From Holophagales bacterium (lineage in GTDB: Bacteria > Acidobacteriota > Thermoanaerobaculia > UBA5066), in the NCBI GenBank assembly GCA_016716705.1, contig JADJVF010000017.1, forward strand, positions 1-64,000: a stretch of 64,000 bases of DNA, read 5' to 3'. The translations under genes and the position numbers were made by a program. Shown one piece after another: positions 9,661-18,714 of this stretch (position 1 is the first letter of the stretch; every line of letters begins with the position of its first letter). The notes under the pieces are model-generated. The model had not been told where the DNA came from. It made no database searches and was given only the letters and a program-made list of their open reading frames with translations.

Positions 9661-10343
9661 GGCGCCCCCGGGTGACGCGCGGCCCAGATCGTGAGCACCT
9701 CGCTGACGTAGTCGCGCCGGGCGTGCACGGAGACCTCGAGCCCCGCGGCCCGGAGGGCGGCGCACTGCTTTTCCTCGGCGCCGTGATTGGAGAGGAGAAC
9801 GAGGGCGATGCCCCCGGGCGCGAGGTGCCGGGGGAGCTCCGCGGCGAAGCGCTCGAAGACCCCGGTGCTCCGCCACGCGGCGTCGTGCAGGTCGGACGGG
9901 GTCCCCTCGAAGAACGGGGGATTGAAGGCGATCACGTCGAAACGCTCGCCCGCGACGGGCTCGAAGAGGTTCCCCTCGCGGACGTCGATCCGGTCCTCGA
10001 GCTTGTTCAGGAGCGCATTGATCCGGGCGCAGCGGACCGCCTCCGGGTTCAGGTCGACGGCGACGACGGAGCGGCCGGCCCTTGCGAGCGCGAGGGCGCC
10101 GATCCCCGAGCCGGTCCCCATGTCGAGCGCGCGGGACGGGGCCGCGTCGCGGCGGGGCAGGGCCGCGAGCGCCTCCGCCAGGAGGATGCCGGAGCGGAAG
10201 ACGACCGGGTTGAGGACGTCGGGCAGGACGAGGATCCGGAGGCCGTCCCACCGCTCGAGGACGAGGCGCCGCACGCGGCGCATGAGGACCGCCCGCAGCA
10301 TCGGAAGCGAGGCCCTGTGAATGGCGCGCAGGAGGACGTTCAC
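9657..10343 (-). CDS. Class I SAM-dependent methyltransferase (HemK/PrmC-like)
   Basis: 228 residues. SAM-binding motif I is ALDMGTGSGIGALALA, followed by an acidic VAVDLNPEAVRCARINA. The catalytic-type motif is IAFNPPFFEG, the NPPF form used by methyltransferases acting on amide or ring nitrogen. The C-terminus is short (VSVHARRDYVSEVLTIWAA). Length and motif resemble PrmC/TrmN6 relatives without the PrmC N-terminal domain. The GTG at 10343 overlaps the preceding radical SAM stop, and the gene's end overlaps the next start, so it is probably a tailoring enzyme of the pathway rather than a housekeeping ribosomal or tRNA methylase. Confidence 0.84.
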   Translation of the reverse strand: MNVLLRAIHRASLPMLRAVLMRRVRRLVLERWDGLRILVLPDVLNPVVFRSGILLAEALAALPRRDAAPSRALDMGTGSGIGALALARAGRSVVAVDLNPEAVRCARINALLNKLEDRIDVREGNLFEPVAGERFDVIAFNPPFFEGTPSDLHDAAWRSTGVFERFAAELPRHLAPGGIALVLLSNHGAEEKQCAALRAAGLEVSVHARRDYVSEVLTIWAARHPGAP

Positions 10344-11770
10344 GAGAGGGCCTGCGGCGGGGAGAAGAAGTGGGACACGGCGCGCTCGAGAGGGAAACCG
10401 AAGGAGCGCCGCTCGCACCGCCACCGCGCGAGGTTCTGGAAGGGCCGCCGCCACCCACGCGGCACGTCGTAGCCGAACTGCTGGTAGAAGCGGTACCTCT
10501 CGATGAGCGTCTCGCGCTCGGGCGTCACCCAGGGGCTCTTCGAACGGTAGAAATCGAAATCCGCCCACTCGTCGAGAGTGCGCGGCAGGACGTAACCGCC
10601 GGCGACGGCCTCCTCGGTCAGGGGCGTTCCGGGGTAGGGCTTGAAGTAGAAGAGGGGCGTCTCGAAGATCGGGCTCATGGCGCGAAGCTCCCGGGCCATG
10701 TCGAGGCTCGCCTCGATGCTGGCGTCCGTCTCGCCCGGGAAGCAGAGGATGAACGGGAACGTGACGCGAATTCCGTGACGGAGGCACTTCTCGGCGCTCT
10801 GGAAGACCTGCTCGCGCCGGATGTCCTTCCGGATCCGGTCCATCATCTCCTGCGAGCCGGACTCGACGCCGATGATGACCCGCCGGAGCCCGGAGCGCCG
10901 GCAGAGCGCGAAGGACTCGTCGGTCAGCCGGTCCCCCTGGTCCGCCCGCATCGTGGCGGCCCAGCTGATCGGGAGCTTCCGGTCGACGAACTCCCGGGCG
11001 ATCCCTTCGACCCGTTCGGCGTAGGTGAAGAACGTCTCGTCCTGGAAGCTGACGTCGTCGAAACGATGGCGCTGCCAGAGAGCCCCGATCTCCTCGCCCA
11101 TGCGGGCGGGGTCGAGCCCGGCCCACGACCGCCCGAAGACGAAGGGGTCCGCGCAGAAGGCGCAGCGGAAGTGGCAGCCCTGGGACGAGACGTAGTCGAC
11201 CTGCCTCTTGCCCTTGAGGTCGAAGTACCTCTCGACGGGAAGGAGCGAATAGTCGTGCGGGCGAAAGCCGCCGACGTTCGCGAAGGTCCGACCCGGGTTG
11301 CGGCGCACGCTGCCGTCGCGAACGCGGAAACAGCACCCGGCGCACCCCTCGAGCGAATCTCCGGTCTCGATTCTCGCGAGGATCTCCGCGAACGTCTCCT
11401 CGCCCTGGGCCTGGACCGTCACGTCGACGGACGGCTCTTCGAAACACTCCGTCCCGAACAGGGACGGGTGCCAGCCTCCCCAGACGATCGGCAGGTCGGG
11501 CCGCGCCGCCTTCGCTGCCCGCGAGGCGAGGACCGCGTCCCGGATGGGGGCGCCCGTCAGGACGGTGACCCCCAGGCAGAGAGCGCCGGGAAGGTGCGAG
11601 AGGAGGGCTGCGACGGGGTCCTCCTCGAGCCGGGCGTCGACGAGGACGACCTCGTACCGCTTCGGATCGAGGTGCGAGCCGACGGCGAGGAGGCCGAGGG
11701 GCATCGTGAAGAAGACCGCCTTCGGGTTGTAGAGGACGACCTTCCTGCGGGCCGGCGTCTCGGGCGTCAC
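10340..11770 (-). CDS. B12-binding-type radical SAM enzyme
   Basis: 476 residues. The N-terminal domain has VVLYNPKAVFFTMPLGLLAV, LPIVWGGWHPSLFGTE and VQAQGEETFAEIL, the pattern of cobalamin-binding domains in BchE-like enzymes. The radical SAM cluster motif is CHFRCAFC (SSQGCHFRCAFCADP), followed by VIIGVESGSQEMMDRI and FILCFPGETDASIEASL. The C-terminal 70 residues are aromatic-rich (YRFYQQFGYDVPRGW), typical of the subgroup. The substrate cannot be predicted. The start GTG at 11770 overlaps the upstream stop (GTGA) and the stop overlaps the methyltransferase start. Confidence 0.87.
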   Translation of the reverse strand: MTPETPARRKVVLYNPKAVFFTMPLGLLAVGSHLDPKRYEVVLVDARLEEDPVAALLSHLPGALCLGVTVLTGAPIRDAVLASRAAKAARPDLPIVWGGWHPSLFGTECFEEPSVDVTVQAQGEETFAEILARIETGDSLEGCAGCCFRVRDGSVRRNPGRTFANVGGFRPHDYSLLPVERYFDLKGKRQVDYVSSQGCHFRCAFCADPFVFGRSWAGLDPARMGEEIGALWQRHRFDDVSFQDETFFTYAERVEGIAREFVDRKLPISWAATMRADQGDRLTDESFALCRRSGLRRVIIGVESGSQEMMDRIRKDIRREQVFQSAEKCLRHGIRVTFPFILCFPGETDASIEASLDMARELRAMSPIFETPLFYFKPYPGTPLTEEAVAGGYVLPRTLDEWADFDFYRSKSPWVTPERETLIERYRFYQQFGYDVPRGWRRPFQNLARWRCERRSFGFPLERAVSHFFSPPQALS

Positions 11771-12848
11771 GACGCGCCCTCCTCCTGTCGTCGTCTGGCG
11801 CGAGGTCCGCGGCGGGCCGGGGCCTCGTCGAGCTCCCCTTCGCGCAGGTTCAGGTTGCAGACGCACCGTTTGCACACGGGGTTCGTGCCCACGTCGAGCG
11901 AGTTCCGCCAGGAGATCGCCGAGGGCGAGTTCAGGACGGCCTCGAGGCTCCCCTCCGTCCGGACGTTTCCGAGCGGCGGGTGAAAGAAGCAGGGCCGCAC
12001 GGTCCCGTCGGCTTCGATGACGGCGGAGACCCAGGGAGCGTTGCAGGTGATCGGCGCGAACTCGCCCCGGCCGGCATGAGCCGTGAAATGCCCGAGGATG
12101 CGGGCCCGGAGACGGACGACCGGCTCGACGATGAAACCGCTCTCGAGCTCGGCAGCGCAGTCGCGCTCGAGGGCGTCGAGCTCCGCGGCGAGGAAGGGAA
12201 GGTCCTCGGGTCCGACCGCCACCGAATCCCCTTCGCCTTGGGGCCACGAGTCGCCGCGCCCGAACGCTCCCGGTGACACGTCGGCGGCGAGGAAGCTGAT
12301 GCCGTCGAGGCCCATCTCGCGGGCGGCCGCGACCGTCTCGCGCAGGTGGCGGGCGTTCGCACGCTGGACGGTGCTGCGCGCCGACACGGGAAAGGAGGGA
12401 GCAGCCGTCCGGAGAGCCCTCACGCCGCCAGCAAGCCGGTCGAAGGCGTGCGGCACGCGGCGGATCGCGTCGTGCACGTCTCTCGGTCCGTCGAGGCTGA
12501 CGATGACGTCGTCGACCAGCCGCACCACGTCCGCGGACCTTGGCTCGAGCAGGAGGCCCGTCGACAGCAGCGTCGTCCGGAGACCCGCATCTCTCAGCGC
12601 CTCGCAGAGGGGGCGAAACCGGGATGCAGGAGCGGCTCCCCTCCGCTCAGGACGACACGGCGAACCCCGAGACGGCGCCACTCCTCGGTCCACGAGCGAA
12701 CCTCCTCCGGCGAGAGCTGGTTTCTTCCCGTCGTCTTCCAGATGTCGCACATGAGGCACCGGCAGTTGCAGCGCTCGTGCGGGAAGAGGATCAGGACGGG
12801 GACCCGTTCGATCCGGTCGCGGCGCGGGAGGAGAGGGCCGCTCGTCAT
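11767..12848 (-). CDS. Radical SAM protein with SPASM-like C-terminus (one frame break)
   Basis: The N-terminus carries HERCNCRCLMCDIWKTTGRN with the CX3CX2C cluster motif and VLSGGEPLLHPGF. After a frame change the core continues as PLCEALRDAGLRTTLLSTG and VIVSLDGPRDVHDAIR. The C-terminus contains ITCNAPWVSAVIEADGTVRP and CKRCVCNLNLRE, cysteine-rich as in SPASM/twitch domains that bind auxiliary Fe-S clusters. The break maps to the G run at 12609-12613; one extra base there gives an uninterrupted protein of about 360 residues. SPASM-type enzymes often modify peptides or mature enzymes, but some act on small molecules. It lacks a B12-type domain, unlike its radical SAM neighbours. Confidence 0.84.
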
Positions 12849-12854
12849 CTCCGT

Positions 12855-13643
12855 TCAGCGCCTCTCCAGCTCGACGAGGACGTGGTCGGCGAGCGACGGG
12901 AACGGGGGAAGCGCCTCGACGCGGCGCTCCACAGCGTCGAGCGCCGCGAGGAGACGGGGGTGTCGCGCGGCCCACTCCTCGACGTAGGACGGGGGGACGA
13001 GGACGCCGATCGCCCGGGCGCCGAGGAACCGGAATCCCGGGCTGAAGAGACGGTGCAGCTCGCGCAAGCTGGGGTAGCCGACGTGCAGACCGCGCCACTC
13101 TGCGCCCCCTCTCACCAGCCTGCGAAACGCCGCCTTCCGGTTGCCATGGGCGAGGTACCAGCCCCACTCCCACGGCACGTACCGGCCCATGAGGCAGAGG
13201 AGGACGCGGCCCCCGGGACGGACGTGCCGGGACAGCCCCGCCGAGACGGCGGCGAGCTCCGGGACGCAGTTGAGGGCGCCGAAGTTCGAGAACGCGCCGT
13301 CGAACGGGCCTTCGAGGTGGATCTCGTCGAGCCGGGCGGCATCGAGCGCCCGCGTCGTCACCCGGTCCGCCACGCCCGCCCGTTCGACCTTCGCACGGGC
13401 CTCGGCGACCATTCCCTCGGCGGCGTCGGTCGCGAGGACGAAGACGCCTCTCTTCGCGAGGTGAACGGCATCCTCTCCCGTGCCGCAGCCGAGCTCGAGG
13501 ACGCGGGAGGGAGGAACGAAGGCCGCGTCGAGGCGCCGCCAGACGGCCCGTCGCATCCTCGTCCCGATCCGCGAGCTCGTGAACGTCCCGTCGTAGGAGG
13601 CCGCGAGCGCCTCGAAGGGAGAAGGGAGCGCCCCGGCTGTCAC
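12855..13643 (-). CDS. Class I SAM-dependent methyltransferase
   Basis: 262 residues. Motif I is VLELGCGTGEDAVHLAKRG, followed by LATDAAEGMVAEARAK and FDGAFSNFGALNCVPEL, the layout of small-molecule methyltransferases. Downstream LLCLMGRYVPWEWGWYLAHG and an aromatic C-terminal half may shape a substrate pocket. The GTG at 13643 overlaps the upstream radical SAM stop as GTGA. It ends six bases before the SPASM radical SAM start. Its position between two radical SAM genes argues for a tailoring methylation. Acceptor atom unknown. Confidence 0.86.
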   Translation of the reverse strand: MTAGALPSPFEALAASYDGTFTSSRIGTRMRRAVWRRLDAAFVPPSRVLELGCGTGEDAVHLAKRGVFVLATDAAEGMVAEARAKVERAGVADRVTTRALDAARLDEIHLEGPFDGAFSNFGALNCVPELAAVSAGLSRHVRPGGRVLLCLMGRYVPWEWGWYLAHGNRKAAFRRLVRGGAEWRGLHVGYPSLRELHRLFSPGFRFLGARAIGVLVPPSYVEEWAARHPRLLAALDAVERRVEALPPFPSLADHVLVELERR

Positions 13644-15037
13644 GCCTCGGTCTCCAGGGGAGCCGCGAGGAGCTCCGCGCGGGCGTTCCCGGCCAGCTCC
13701 TGCTTCACGGCCGCCGCCGCCGGGTCGACCGCCGAGAGCCGCGAGGCCGCGACGGCGTTCCTCAGCCACGCGTCGGCGACCCTGTAGTAGGCCTTCGACC
13801 GGCGGCCGCGGATCCGGTAGTCCCGGTCGCCCGCCTCCTCCCAGCTCCTGTCGAGAACCACCCGGTCCTTCACCTTCTCGAAGTAGCCCGTGTTCCTGAT
13901 GGGGTAGGAGACCGTCGTGAAGAAGATGTCGGGGTTCGTCTCCTTCACGTGCTCGACGGTCGCCTCGATGTCCTCGAAGGTCTCTCCTTCGTAGCCCCAC
14001 ATCAGGAACATCCCGACCTGGATCCCGTGCCGCTGCGCGGCCTTCGTCGCCCAGCGGACCTGCTCCACCGTGACGCCCCTCTGCATGGCGTCGAGGATCC
14101 TCTGGCTTCCGCTCTCCGACCCGATCCAGACCCTGGTGCAGCCGAGGCCGGCGAGGGCCTCCAGGACCTCGTCCTTCATCATCCGGTCGGCCCGCGAGAT
14201 GGTCTCGAACGGGATCTTCAGCCCTCGCTTCTTCATTTCGGCCGCGTACTCGAAGAGCCAGGAGTGGTTGACGGTGAAGACGTCGTCGGCGTACCAGACC
14301 TGGTCGGGCGCCCAGCGCTCGACGATGTGCGAGACCTCGTCGGCCGTTCCGGCGGCGCTCCTTCGCCGGTGCGAAAAGCCGAAGACGGCGTGGGAGCACC
14401 AGTTGCACTTGTAGGCGCAGCCGCGCGCCGTGATCAGGTTGACGCTGCCGGAGCCGTGGTGCGTCCGCCAGACGTCGATGTAGCGCTGCTGGTCGATCGC
14501 CTCGCGATCGGGCCAGGGCAGGGAGTCGAGATCTGCGATCTTCGCCCTCTCCGGATTCCTCACGACGGCGCCGTCCTCGTCGCGGAACACGACGCCCGCG
14601 ACGCCGTGGAGGCGGTGCGGGCCGCGCGCCGCGAGGGCGGGAAGCAGCTCGGCCATCGTCGCTTCTCCCTCTCCGACGACGACCACGTCGGCCCCGCGGG
14701 CCAGGTACTCCTCCGGGTAGTTCGCGCTCTCGGGACCGCCGAGGACGACGGTGAAGCCGTGAGCCTTCGCGCGGTGTGCGACGTCGAGGACCGCAGGGCG
14801 GGTCACGAGGTTCGTGTAGATGCCGACGACGCGGGCGCCGTTCCAGGAGCGCAGCCTCTCTTCCATCGCCTCCCGGCTGGCGAAGGTCGTGTCGAAGACC
14901 TCGACGGAGAACCCGGCCCGGGTGAGATACGAGGAAAGGTAGAGCAGGCCCAGGGTCGGGTAGGGGCGCATGATCTCGCGCTCCTTCTCGTCCTCGGCGA
15001 GGAAGTAGCCGTGGGTCAGGAGGACGTCGGCCGTTAC
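13640..15037 (-). CDS. B12-binding-type radical SAM enzyme, no standard start codon
   Basis: About 465 residues. The N-terminal domain has DVLLTHGYFLAEDEKEREIM, RPYPTLGLLYLSSYL and VVLGGPESANYPEEYLARG, as in BchE-like enzymes. The radical SAM motif is CAYKCNWC, followed by VWYADDVFTVNHSWLFEYA, VWIGSESGSQRILDAM and FLMWGYEGETFEDIE. It is clearly related to the divergent enzyme at 16096, which shares the RPYPxL motif and the W(Y/F)ADD(V/I)F segment. Homology fixes the N-terminus near 15037, but the codon there is GTA within GTAACG. The other operon junctions use GTGA, so either a base error or a rare start such as the CTG at 15019 is likely. Confidence 0.84.
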   Translation of the reverse strand, partial: VTADVLLTHGYFLAEDEKEREIMRPYPTLGLLYLSSYLTRAGFSVEVFDTTFASREAMEERLRSWNGARVVGIYTNLVTRPAVLDVAHRAKAHGFTVVLGGPESANYPEEYLARGADVVVVGEGEATMAELLPALAARGPHRLHGVAGVVFRDEDGAVVRNPERAKIADLDSLPWPDREAIDQQRYIDVWRTHHGSGSVNLITARGCAYKCNWCSHAVFGFSHRRRSAAGTADEVSHIVERWAPDQVWYADDVFTVNHSWLFEYAAEMKKRGLKIPFETISRADRMMKDEVLEALAGLGCTRVWIGSESGSQRILDAMQRGVTVEQVRWATKAAQRHGIQVGMFLMWGYEGETFEDIEATVEHVKETNPDIFFTTVSYPIRNTGYFEKVKDRVVLDRSWEEAGDRDYRIRGRRSKAYYRVADAWLRNAVAASRLSAVDPAAAAVKQELAGNARAELLAAPLETEA

Positions 15038-15953
15038 GCGGCGAGCCTCCCGAGAATCGAGACCGCGCCCTCGAGGTCCTCGGCTCCGTCGAGGCGCCAC
15101 GACTTTCGACCGGCCCAGGCGTCCGCGAGGGGACCGGGATCGCCCCCAGGCTCTCCTGCGGAATCTCGGCTTCGCGGAACGCGGCCCGGAACTCCTCGCG
15201 GTCGAGGGAGACGAGGCGTGCGGGCCCCGGTGTCCTCGGACCGAGGAGGAGCGTCGCGGCACGGCGCGAGACGCGCTGCCGCGGCGTGGAGTCGCGGAAG
15301 AGGTCGACCCGCCGCTTCGCCTCGCCCCCCGTGAAGGCGACTTCTGTGGCGCCCTCGAGTCCCAGGAGGCGCTCGGCTTCGGGGAGGAGGGTCAGGTCGC
15401 GCACGGCGGCCGCCAGTAGACCGTGGTCCTCGCGCGAGACGAGAAGGCTCTCGTCGGCCAGGACCCCGAGTCCCGCGTGCCACGCCGCGGCGACGAGCGT
15501 CGACTTACCGGCCCCGGACGCGCCGCGCAGGACGACGGCGCCGCCCGGTCCGACGACCGCCCCCGCGTGCAGGGCCGCGAAGCCACGGTGACAGAGCAGG
15601 ATCGCCACGGGTCCCTCGAGGAGAGCGCGGGCGGCGAAGGAAGGGTGATCGGCGACCAGTCCTTCCGTGGCCTCTGCGTGGACGCGGGCCGTCTTCAGGT
15701 CGATGAGGACCCGGATGACGCCGGCGACGGAGGCGACGTACCGAGTCTCCCGGAGGTCCCAGACGAGATGTCTCTCGGGGAGCGGACCGGGCGCCGGGCC
15801 GGGGCGCATTTCGACGCGGATCTCGATCGGGTTTCGCATCCGGGGCTCGGCTGGGCACCGCTCCCACAGCTTTTCCGCGAAGCGGACGACGCGTTCGTCG
15901 TTCGACTCGAGCCGAATCGTGTCACCGGGAACCGCGAGGTGAACAGCCGCCAT
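15034..15953 (-). CDS. HPr-kinase-like P-loop protein (one frame break)
   Basis: About 306 residues. The central Walker A is VVLRGASGAGKSTLVAAAWH, preceded by FAALHAGAVVGPGG and followed by GVLADESLLVSREDHG, the order seen in HprK-related kinases found in exopolysaccharide/exosortase and lasso-peptide gene clusters. The N-terminal 120 residues (VHLAVPGDTIRLES, RYVASVAGVIRVL) form the usual beta-rich accessory domain. The frame breaks at a run of five C at 15143-15147; one extra base joins PQESLG to GDPGPLADAWAGRKSW and the stop at 15034. As first gene of the operon it is expected to phosphorylate an operon-specific partner, but no HPr-type or precursor protein is encoded nearby. Confidence 0.8.
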
Positions 15954-16095
15954 GCTGCACGATGCCACGGGCAGGCGCCGTCCGATCCCCCTCCGAACGG
16001 CGGTTCGCGAGCGAAAGCGTCCACTCTGTAAGCCACCTCACAGTACAGACCACACCCCTGGACGATTCGATTCCTATACTCGGTCGCAAGTTCAC
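15954..16095. promoter_or_regulatory. Divergent intergenic region with a candidate -10 at 16075-16080
   Basis: This 142-base gap separates the minus-strand operon from the plus-strand radical SAM/GT4 pair and should hold both promoters. TATACT at 16075-16080 is a good -10 for the rightward pair and lies 15 bases before the ATG. No convincing -35 is seen 16-18 bases upstream of it. I found no clear leftward promoter. No credible peptide-coding ORF that could be a modified precursor is apparent. Confidence 0.4.
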
Positions 16096-17563
16096 ATGAG
16101 CAAGGAAACCGTCCTCCTGGCGCAGCCCTACTTCCTGGCGCACGACCCCAAGCAGGTCCGGAAGATGAGGCCGTACCCGCCTCTCGCCACGCTCATCACC
16201 GCGTCCGTGCTCCGGCAGGCCGGGAAGGACGTCGCGCTCTTCGACGCGATGCTCTCTCCGGGCGAGGAGGAGTTCGCCGCGGTCGTCTCCTCGACGAGAC
16301 CCGCGATCGTCGGGATGCTCGAGGACAACTTCAACTTCCTGACGAAGATGTGCACGACGCGGCGGCGCGAGGCTTCCCTGAGGATGATCCGGGACGCGAA
16401 GGCGGCCGGAGCCCGCGTCGCGGTCAACGGCTCGGACGCCGCGGACGCCCCCGACCTCTACATCAGCGCCGGGGCCGACGCCGTCCTCCTCGGGGAGACG
16501 GACCGGACCTTCCTCGAGCTCGTGGACCGGTGGCAGATCGACCCTCTGGCCGATCTCTCGGACGTTCCGGGCCTCGCCCTCCCGGCGCGAGCCGTCGGGG
16601 CGTTCGCGCCCGCCGTGAGGACCGCTCCTCGCGCCTTCGTGCAGGACCTCGACGCCCTTCCCTTCCCCGCCTGGGACCTCGTGGATCAGGGAAAGTACCG
16701 GGCGGCCTGGACCGGGGCGCACGGGCGCCTCTCCTGGAACGTCGTGACGACGCGCGGCTGCCCGTACCGCTGCAACTGGTGCGCGAAGCCCGTCTACGGC
16801 ATGCGCTACGCCCAGCGCAGCCCAGGGAAACGTCGCCGAGGAGATGGCGCGGCTGAAGGAATCGGTCGGACCGGGCCACGTCTGGTTCGCCGACGACATC
16901 TTCGGCCTTTCTCACCGCTGGATCGAGCGCTTCGCCGACGAGCTCGCCGGACGAAATGCCGTGATCCCTTTCACGATGCAGTCCCGTGTCGACCTGATGA
17001 CCCCGTCGTCCGTCGAGGCGCTCGCGCGCGCCGGGGCGGAGGAGGTCTGGATGGGAGTCGAGTCCGGCGCGCAGAAGATCCTCGACGCGATGGACAAGGG
17101 GACGACGATCGGCCAGGTCCGCGCGGCGACCCGGCTCCTGAAACAGCACGGAATCCGCGCATCGTGGTTCCTCCAGCTCGGATACCCGGGCGAGGAGTGG
17201 GCCGAAATCCTGAGTACGAGGGACCTGATCCGCGAGGAGCGCCCCGACGACGTCGGTGTGTCGGTTGCCTACCCTCTTCCCGGGACGCTCTTCTACGAGC
17301 GCGTCCGCGGCCAGTTCGGCGAGAAGACACACTGGAACGACAGCGACGAGTTGGCCATGCTCTTCGAAGGGACCTACAGCGGGCCCTTCTACCGGCACGT
17401 CCGCGACCTTCTCCACGACGAGGCCGTGGCTGCGAACGCCGAAGGGGAGCTGGCCGAGGCGCGACGGCGCCGGCTCGACGCCCTGTGGCGCGAGGCGGAG
17501 GCCGTCGAAATGGCGGCCCGCTCCGGGCCCGGCCCGACGTCGCTCCCGGTCTTCGGCGCCTGA
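16096..17563 (+). CDS. B12-binding-type radical SAM enzyme (one frame break)
   Basis: About 489 residues. N-terminal AQPYFLAHDPKQVRKMRPYP and VNGSDAADAPDLYISAGADA form the B12-type domain. The cluster motif is CPYRCNWC (TTRGCPYRCNWCAKPVYG), followed by VWFADDIFGLSHRWIERF, VWMGVESGAQKILDAM and FLQLGYPGEEWAEIL. The frame shifts at AAA 16828-16830; removing one A gives SPGNVAEEMARLKESV. It is a paralogue of the enzyme at 13640 on the other strand. The ATG at 16096 begins GAG-poor leader sequence with no strong ribosome site. The gene precedes a GT4 by 13 bases and probably belongs to the same pathway as the leftward operon. Confidence 0.85.
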
Positions 17564-17576
17564 GCTCACCACGAGC

Positions 17577-18714
17577 GTGAAGATCGGCCTCGTCGTCCCC
17601 GGCGGCGTCGACCGGAGCGGCCGGGAGCGGGTGATCCCGGCGCTCCTCTGGCTGATCGAACGCCTCGCGGCGCGGAACGAGGTCGTCGTCTTCGCCCTCG
17701 GGCAGGAAGAGGGCCCCAGGCGAATGGCCGCTCTTCGGCGCGCGGGTCGTCGACCTCGGGAGGGCCGCCCGTTATTCCCTGCCGGGCCTCGGCATCCTTC
17801 GCCGTGGCCGGCAACTCTCGCGCGCCTTTCGCGAGGCGGGTCCGTTCGACGTCGTTCACGCGTTCTGGGCGAGCCCCTGCGGGTTCCTGGCGGTTGCGGC
17901 CGCGCCCCGCCGGACGCCGGTCGTCGTCTCGCTCGCGGGGGGAGAGCTCGCCGCAATCGCCGGGATCGGCTACGGCTGCGGTCTCGTTCCGAGAGAACGC
18001 CTCAAGGTCCGCGTCGCGCTCCGGCGCGCCGCCGCCGTCACGGCCGCCAGCACCCCGATGCTCCGCGCGGCCGCGGCGGCAGGCGTCGTCGCCGAGCTCG
18101 TCCCTCTCGGCGTCGAGGCCGCCGGGTTCCTCCCGCGCGCGCCCCGCGGCGGAGACGGCCCGTTTCGACTCCTCCACGTCGGAAGCCTCAATCGCGTGAA
18201 GGACCAGCCGACCCTCCTCCGCGCCTTTTCGCTCGCCCGCGACCGTGTCCCCGGCCTTCACCTCGACGTCGTCGGCGAGGACACGCTCCGCGGTGAGGTG
18301 CAGGCGCTCGCCGGACGCCTGGGCCTGCGCGAAGGCGTCACCTTTCACGGCTGGCTTTCGACAGCGGAGGTCCGCCCGCTGTTCGCGCGGGCCGACCTCC
18401 TCGTCGTCTCTTCTCTCCACGAGGCGGGCCCGGTCGCCCTCGTCGAGGCCGCTGCCTGCGGCGTTCCAACCGTCGGAACGGCCGTGGGGCACGTTCTCGA
18501 GGGCGACGCCGTGCGTTCGAGCGCGGTCCCGGTGGGAGACGCCCCCGCGCTCGCTGAGGCGATCGTCGCGCTCGCGACGGACCAGGGGCTGCGCCGCCGG
18601 ATGGGTGGAGCCGCGCTCGCCTGGGCACGGGAGAACGACGCCGACCGGACCGCGGCCCGCTTCGAGGCGATCTACCTCAGGGTTTCGCGGCCGCGTCCGT
18701 CCGTCCGCGGATGA
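17577..18714 (+). CDS. Family 4 glycosyltransferase (one frame break)
   Basis: About 379 residues. The N-terminal GT-B domain starts VKIGLVVPGGVDRSGRERVI at a GTG. The frame changes at AA 17723-17724, where removing one A gives GPRRWPLFGARVVDLG. The C-terminal domain has LLHVGSLNRVKDQPTLLRAF, VTFHGWLSTAEVRPLFARAD and SSLHEAGPVALVEAAACGVP with the family's conserved Glu. It is a retaining transferase, probably using a nucleotide sugar. It forms an operon with the upstream radical SAM gene. Its last 38 bases overlap the converging nucleotidyltransferase-like gene. Confidence 0.84.

Noticed and set aside
12855..15968. One 1037-residue protein joining the HprK-like kinase and a methyltransferase
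   Set aside because: The middle is an Arg/Pro-rich shadow of the radical SAM gene. The two real genes only happen to share a frame after an indel in the kinase gene.
15954..16095. RiPP precursor peptide between the divergent radical SAM operons
   Set aside because: Only an upstream in-frame extension (no good start or ribosome site, Arg-rich) is available; nothing looks like leader and core peptide.
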